NCBI RefSeq assembly: GCF_002556545.1
Contig: NZ_CP022685.1
Coordinates: forward strand, 8,782,001-8,846,000
DNA from: Streptomyces formicae
GTDB taxonomy: Bacteria; Actinomycetota; Actinomycetes; Streptomycetales; Streptomycetaceae
Length of the DNA: 64,000 bases
Direction: 5' to 3'
Below are positions 60,564-64,000 of this stretch, piece after piece; within the stretch, counting starts at the first letter, position 1, and each line of letters begins with the position of its first letter. A model generated the notes under the pieces. The model searched no databases. It was not told where the DNA came from and worked only from the letters and a program-made list of their open reading frames with translations. The translations under genes were made by a program, and so were the position numbers.

Positions 60564-61229
60564 ATGGGACGAGGACGTACGGCCGCCGCGGCGGTCGGGC
60601 CACCACCGGCGGCGCGCCACCACGGCAACAGGCACGGCCGCAGCGAGCAGGCCCGGCAGGCAGTGCTCGAGGCGGCCGACGACCTCTTGGTCGAGAAGGG
60701 TTTCACCGGCGTCACCATCGAGGGCATCGCGGCCCGGGCGGGTGTCGCCAAACAGACCGTCTACCGCTGGTGGAAGACCAAGACCGACGTCCTCCTGGAC
60801 GCCTTCCTCCAGGACGCGGCCGAAGCCCTGACTCCGCCGGATCACGGCGACCTGGCCCAGGACCTGCGCGCTCACCTGCGCCAACTGGCCCTGTTCCTCA
60901 CCCGGTCCGACGCGGGCGCCGTCTTCAAGGCCCTCATCGGGCACGCCCAGCACGATCCGGCGTTCGCCGCCGCCCTGCGGTCCGGGTACCTCGACGAACA
61001 GCGCCGCCGCGACCGGCTCCCGCTGGAGCGCGCGGTGGCACGCGGCCAACTCGCCGCCGGACTCGACATGGCGGCGGAGATCGACCAACTCGTGGGCCCG
61101 GTCTACCACCGCGTCCTGATGGCGGCGGAACCCGTCGACCAGGAATTCACCGACCGCCTCGTCGCGGCGTTCCTGCGCCGCGCGGACGTGGTGGACCTGG
61201 CCGACGCGGGGGAGGCGGGGAGCCGATGA
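60564..61229 (+). CDS. TetR-family regulator
   Basis: A 221-residue repressor. The DNA-binding domain is 'ADDLLVEKGFTGVTIEGIAARA' then 'VAKQTVYRWWKTKTDVLLDAFL' (about residues 37-80); 'VYRWWKTK' is typical of the AcrR-like C_TetR group. The ligand domain shows nothing specific. AGGAGG is 6 bases upstream. Followed with a 4-bp overlap by a small unknown gene. Confidence 0.94.
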   Translation: MGRGRTAAAAVGPPPAARHHGNRHGRSEQARQAVLEAADDLLVEKGFTGVTIEGIAARAGVAKQTVYRWWKTKTDVLLDAFLQDAAEALTPPDHGDLAQDLRAHLRQLALFLTRSDAGAVFKALIGHAQHDPAFAAALRSGYLDEQRRRDRLPLERAVARGQLAAGLDMAAEIDQLVGPVYHRVLMAAEPVDQEFTDRLVAAFLRRADVVDLADAGEAGSR

Positions 61230-61597
61230 CTCTGAAGGCGGGCCAGCGAGTGGTGCTGGCAGCGGACACCCGGCTGACCGACGCGGCCGAGGTGTCGGGG
61301 GTCGTCATCGGGTTCCTGTGCCTGGCGGCGGGCACCGCCGGGACCGTCGAGCAGGTGGTCGGCCACCAGGACGAGAGCGACGAGGTGCGCGAGTACGAGC
61401 GGCTCAAGTCGCTGCTGGACGCGTTCGGGAGCGGGATGCCCCCGGAGAGCAGGAAGCAGCTCGAAGAGAAGGTCGACTCTCTGGAACCCGCGTGGACCGC
61501 CTTCCAGGAACGTGGGCCCCGCGTGAGCGTGCGGGTCCGCTTCGACAACGGGTTCATCTTGGACGGGGCGCAGGCGGACGTCTTCGTCCCTGCCTGA
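61226..61597 (+). CDS. Small protein of unknown function coupled to TetR
   Basis: A 123-residue soluble protein with an SH3-like start ('LKAGQRVVLAADTRL'), a Gly/Val-rich strand region and a central Lys/Glu-rich helix 'YERLKSLLDAFGSGMPPESR' and 'KQLEEKVDSLEPAW', then two final strands. It starts by ATGA overlap with the TetR stop. I do not recognise it; co-expression with the repressor suggests a modulatory or related protective role. Confidence 0.75.
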   Translation: MTLKAGQRVVLAADTRLTDAAEVSGVVIGFLCLAAGTAGTVEQVVGHQDESDEVREYERLKSLLDAFGSGMPPESRKQLEEKVDSLEPAWTAFQERGPRVSVRVRFDNGFILDGAQADVFVPA

Positions 61598-61681
61598 GGG
61601 GACCTCCCGGGGGTGGACCGGTGTACGGCGGTGGTGCTCGCGCCGGTTCGGCCCTGCTCGCCCGAGACGTCAGAATGCGGC

Positions 61682-62152
61682 GTGACCACGTTCACCGTTC
61701 GCAAGGCACAGGTCACCGACGCCGCCGCTCTGGCGCGGCTGCGGTGGCGTTTCAAGCAGGAGGACGACCCGAGCCCGAGCGGTGCGGAGGAGCTCTTCAT
61801 CCGTGCGTGCGCCGAGTGGATGCGCACCCGGCTGACGGGGACGTGGACGGCCTGGGTCGTCGAGGTCGACGACGTGGTGAGCGGCCACGTCTTCCTGAAC
61901 CACGTGGAGAAGGTCCCCGAGCCGGGCGCCGACGCGGACCGGCTCGGTTACGTCACCAATTTCTACGTCTGCCCGGAGCATCGAGGCCGAGGTCTCGGCA
62001 GGGCGCTGTTGGAAGAAGTCGTCCGACATGGACGGCACCACCCCCTGGACACCTTGATCGTCTGGCCCTCGGAACGGAGCGCGTCCCTCTATCGGCGCGT
62101 GGGCTTCGCGGTGCCTGAGGAAACGTTGGAGCTGCCGATCCGGCCCCTGTGA
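61682..62152 (+). CDS. GNAT-family acetyltransferase
   Basis: A 156-residue acetyltransferase. 'FTVRKAQVTDAAALARLRW' opens the domain, 'TAWVVEVDDVVSGHVFLN' is the central sheet and 'VTNFYVCPEHRGRGLGRALLEE' the acetyl-CoA pyrophosphate loop (R-x-x-G-x-G). 'SLYRRVGF' is motif B. GTG 61682 is chosen since upstream residues do not fit the family. Substrate unknown. Confidence 0.9.
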   Translation: MTTFTVRKAQVTDAAALARLRWRFKQEDDPSPSGAEELFIRACAEWMRTRLTGTWTAWVVEVDDVVSGHVFLNHVEKVPEPGADADRLGYVTNFYVCPEHRGRGLGRALLEEVVRHGRHHPLDTLIVWPSERSASLYRRVGFAVPEETLELPIRPL

Positions 62153-62217
62153 CCCTCACTCACTAGCCCCTAGCGGAAGAGCTGTTCGCGAACCGCCGGG
62201 CGAGCAGCGGCAGTTCG

Positions 62218-62721
62218 CTACGCCGGTCCGGTCGGGAAGTCGTCCTCGAAGTAGCTGTCATGCCGTACGCGGAACTCCTTGAGTTCCTCGCTGCCTCGCT
62301 GGGACATTTCCGCGACCCTTTCGAAGAACTCCTCGCGCGGGGCGCCGGGGGCGAAGAGCATGAGCATCGACATGGGCTCGTCGGTCACGTTCTTGAAGGC
62401 GTGCAGGCCACCGGGCGGTACGTACAGGAAGTCGCCGGTCCGGCCGGTCACCCACTTGTCGCCGTTGAACAGCTCCAGTTCGCCGGACAGGACGTAGAAC
62501 GCCTCCGACATCGCCTTGTGGAAGTGGGTCTTGGCGCCGGCGGCCCGTGCCGCGAGGTCCACCTGGTAGAGGCCGTACTCGCCGCCGGTGGACTCCTGCG
62601 TGGCGAGGTAGCGGTAGGTGTCGCCGCGCGGCGAGGTGAGGTCCGGCGGGGTGTCGGCGGTGCGGAAGGAGGCGTTCACTTCGCCCTTGTCGCCGTGGTA
62701 ACGGGGAGCGGGGTAGGACAT
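62218..62721 (-). CDS. Cupin-domain protein
   Basis: A 167-residue single-domain cupin. Metal-binding motif 1 is 'KTHFHKAMSEAFYVLSGELEL' split at about residues 67-87 (His, His, Glu) and motif 2 'DFLYVPPGGLHAFKNV' gives the last His. 'DTYRYLATQESTGGEYGLYQVD' precedes. Likely a small dioxygenase, isomerase or sensor for an aromatic or polyketide compound. Divergent from a MarR gene, which probably controls it. GGAG is 7 bases before ATG. Confidence 0.88.
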   Translation of the reverse strand: MSYPAPRYHGDKGEVNASFRTADTPPDLTSPRGDTYRYLATQESTGGEYGLYQVDLAARAAGAKTHFHKAMSEAFYVLSGELELFNGDKWVTGRTGDFLYVPPGGLHAFKNVTDEPMSMLMLFAPGAPREEFFERVAEMSQRGSEELKEFRVRHDSYFEDDFPTGPA

Positions 62722-62807
62722 GGCGGTGCTCCAGACTCCGGGAACATGTTTCAACGTGGGATCTTTTGACGCCGAAATGGAACCATGCCGTATCGTTCGA
62801 TGGCAAG

Positions 62808-62823
62808 TCTCTTAAGGTTGAGA
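62808..62823. promoter_or_regulatory. Candidate MarR operator
   Basis: TCTCTTAAGGTTGAGA, an imperfect palindrome with TCTC/GAGA ends, 25 bp ahead of the MarR ATG and 86 bp from the cupin start. It lies in a locally AT-rich divergent promoter region. Confidence 0.45.
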
Positions 62824-62848
62824 TACATGGTGCGGAAGGAGACCCCAA

Positions 62849-63355
62849 ATGGCCGACGCGATGGACCTGGTCGCCGAGCAGTGGCGCAAGGAGCGTCCCG
62901 AACTGGCCGACGCCCTGGGGGCGATGGAGATCTTCGGGCGCGTCCAGCGGATGCAGCGGGTCTACGACCGCCACTTCAAGAAGCTGTCCGACGAGTTCGG
63001 CCTCAACCTCGGCGAACTCGACATGATCTTCACGCTGCGCCGCTCGGGACCGCCGTACACACTCACCGCCGGGGCCTTCGCCAAGGCCGCCCTGGTGAGC
63101 CCCGGCGCCGTCACCAACCGCATCGACCGCCTGGAGGACAAGGGCCTGGTCGAACGCGTCCGCGAGACCAGTGACCGCCGCTCGGTGCAGATCCGTCTCA
63201 CCGGACGCGGCGAAACCCTCGCCGTCGAGGCGCTCGCCGCCCACCTGCGCGACTACGAGGAGATCCTCTCGCCCCTCGATCCGCAGGAGCGCGAACAGGT
63301 CTCCTCCGGCCTGCGCAAGATCCTGACCGCGCAGGGCGACACCGCGCTCGACTGA
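62849..63355 (+). CDS. MarR-family regulator
   Basis: A 168-residue winged-helix dimer. 'LDMIFTLRRSGPPYTLTAGAF' and 'AKAALVSPGAVTNRIDRLEDK' are helices 3-4 with 'GLVERVRETSDRRSVQIRLTG' the wing, and the C-terminal 'LAAHLRDYEEILSPLDPQER' dimer helix. GGAAGGAGA is 6-7 bases before ATG. Divergent from the cupin gene, its likely target. Ligand unknown, often an aromatic acid. Confidence 0.93.
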   Translation: MADAMDLVAEQWRKERPELADALGAMEIFGRVQRMQRVYDRHFKKLSDEFGLNLGELDMIFTLRRSGPPYTLTAGAFAKAALVSPGAVTNRIDRLEDKGLVERVRETSDRRSVQIRLTGRGETLAVEALAAHLRDYEEILSPLDPQEREQVSSGLRKILTAQGDTALD

Positions 63356-63389
63356 CGGTTCGCACCTCGGCGCGACCGTGCGCGAACCG
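63356..63389 (+). terminator. Possible hairpin after the MarR gene
   Basis: CGGTTCGC and GCGAACCG, perfect 8-base arms around an 18-base loop, starting right at the MarR stop. Confidence 0.45.
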
Positions 63390-63598
63390 CACCGGGAGCG
63401 TCGTGCGCCACCTCGACCCACGCACCCTGCGCGGTCGCCACCCCTCGTCCCCCACAAGGGTGGAGTACGCCCAAAACCCCTCATCTGGGCGGTAGTCGAC
63501 GGTGAAATTGACGTGGCCCCTCGTTCTCGGCGCACACCCGGGCGCGCGGTGGCCGCCGACCGTGCGTCTGCGGATATCCGACCAAGGAGGACCGCCCC

Positions 63599-64000
63599 AT
63601 GACCGCCGACCTCTCCCCGCAGCCCTTGGACGCGTTTCTGAGGTCCGTCGCCTCGACCACGTACGAGGAAGCCCGTCGACTGCCCGGCGCCGCCGTCGCG
63701 AGCGCGCGGGACTTCGACGAGATCCAGGCGTACGTCATGGACCTGTACGAAGGCGTCAACGCCGTCGAGAGCTACGTCGAAGCCGACGGTCAGGTCGTCG
63801 ACCTCGTCCCCGAGGACGCGCATCCCGCGGCGCGCCGCTGGGGCGGCCTCGCCGTAGCTCCCGATCAGGACCCTCCTCAACTGGCTGACGCTGAAGCGTC
63901 GATGGCGAAGGACCCGAGGTCGAGGGAGGTGGTGAGTCCACCGGTGCGGAACGCGTCGGCCGCACGGAACGCGCCCGCGGGTACCGCATCGCTGTACCGC
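63599..64000 (+). CDS. N-terminal part of an unidentified protein (3' truncated by window edge)
   Basis: The frame is open from ATG 63599 to the end of the window (134 residues) with AAGGAGG 8 bases upstream, so the start is well supported. The first 60 residues, with 'DAFLRSVASTTYEEARRLPG' and 'DFDEIQAYVMDLYEGVNAVESY', recall the activation region of bacterial neprosin-domain proteins, but that is only a resemblance. From residue about 85 the sequence is Arg/Ala/Pro-rich and unstructured. No signal peptide is visible. Confidence 0.55.
   Translation, partial: MTADLSPQPLDAFLRSVASTTYEEARRLPGAAVASARDFDEIQAYVMDLYEGVNAVESYVEADGQVVDLVPEDAHPAARRWGGLAVAPDQDPPQLADAEASMAKDPRSREVVSPPVRNASAARNAPAGTASLYR

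Noticed and set aside
1-64000. tRNA or rRNA genes, CRISPR arrays, insertion sequences and attachment sites
   Set aside because: I looked for T-loop-like motifs, regularly spaced direct repeats and transposase motifs and found none I could support.

Overview
The window reads as a chromosomal segment of a Streptomyces-type actinomycete. Support comes from very GC-rich coding DNA with G/C third positions, frequent GTG starts and 4-bp ATGA/GTGA overlaps, and lineage markers: a short chaplin, a complete ergothioneine operon, a DmdR/IdeR-type iron box, a mycothiol-dependent-enzyme fold protein, and a rare TTA leucine codon near the start of one gene. There are no rRNA or tRNA genes, insertion sequences or CRISPR arrays that I can see, so this looks like accessory chromosome-arm content.

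Layout. 1-6.6 kb is the tail of a natural-product cluster: the end of a thioesterase, two tandem P450s with altered I-helix residues, a flavin-dependent tryptophan-type halogenase, its flavin reductase and a CPA2 antiporter, closed by a strong hairpin. 6.7-10.8 kb is a four-gene coupled operon (lipoprotein, adaptor, ABC ATPase, MacB-like permease). 10.8-18.7 kb holds an LLM oxidoreductase, a HAD phosphatase, dodecin, an orphan sugar-binding lipoprotein behind a dre-like operator, and egtABCD on the minus strand. 18.8-33.5 kb contains a PARG-like macrodomain protein overlapping an orphan MazF-like gene, a GH18 protein, amidase, LacI regulator, thioredoxin, flavin disulfide oxidoreductase, a FluC pair, a ProC-like reductase, a PAP2/Aur1 membrane enzyme, a glycosyltransferase, and a two-component system preceded by four 11/12-bp-spaced direct repeats.

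33.7-39.7 kb carries the most unusual unit: a fused chorismate mutase-prephenate dehydratase translationally coupled to a benzoylformate-decarboxylase-like ThDP enzyme, i.e. a plausible chorismate to phenylpyruvate to aldehyde module. It converges on an iron-siderophore uptake operon (binding protein and two permeases, no ATPase) with an iron box. 39.9-54.4 kb is a mosaic of small stress, regulatory and detoxification genes (chaplin, VOC proteins, SUKH-like, HxlR/NmrA pair, frameshifted hydrolase, TetX-like monooxygenase, rhomboid-like protein, methyltransferase, WYL regulator).

54.5-64 kb begins with a TTA-containing UbiA prenyltransferase gene and an MpaB-like (DUF2236) oxygenase gene, followed by a truncated phosphotransferase remnant, an aromatic-ring FAD monooxygenase, a secreted DD-carboxypeptidase, a divergent O-methyltransferase/TetR pair with a clear operator, and a divergent cupin/MarR pair. 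The last gene runs off the right edge. Product names rest on motifs and remembered family features; no database search was possible.
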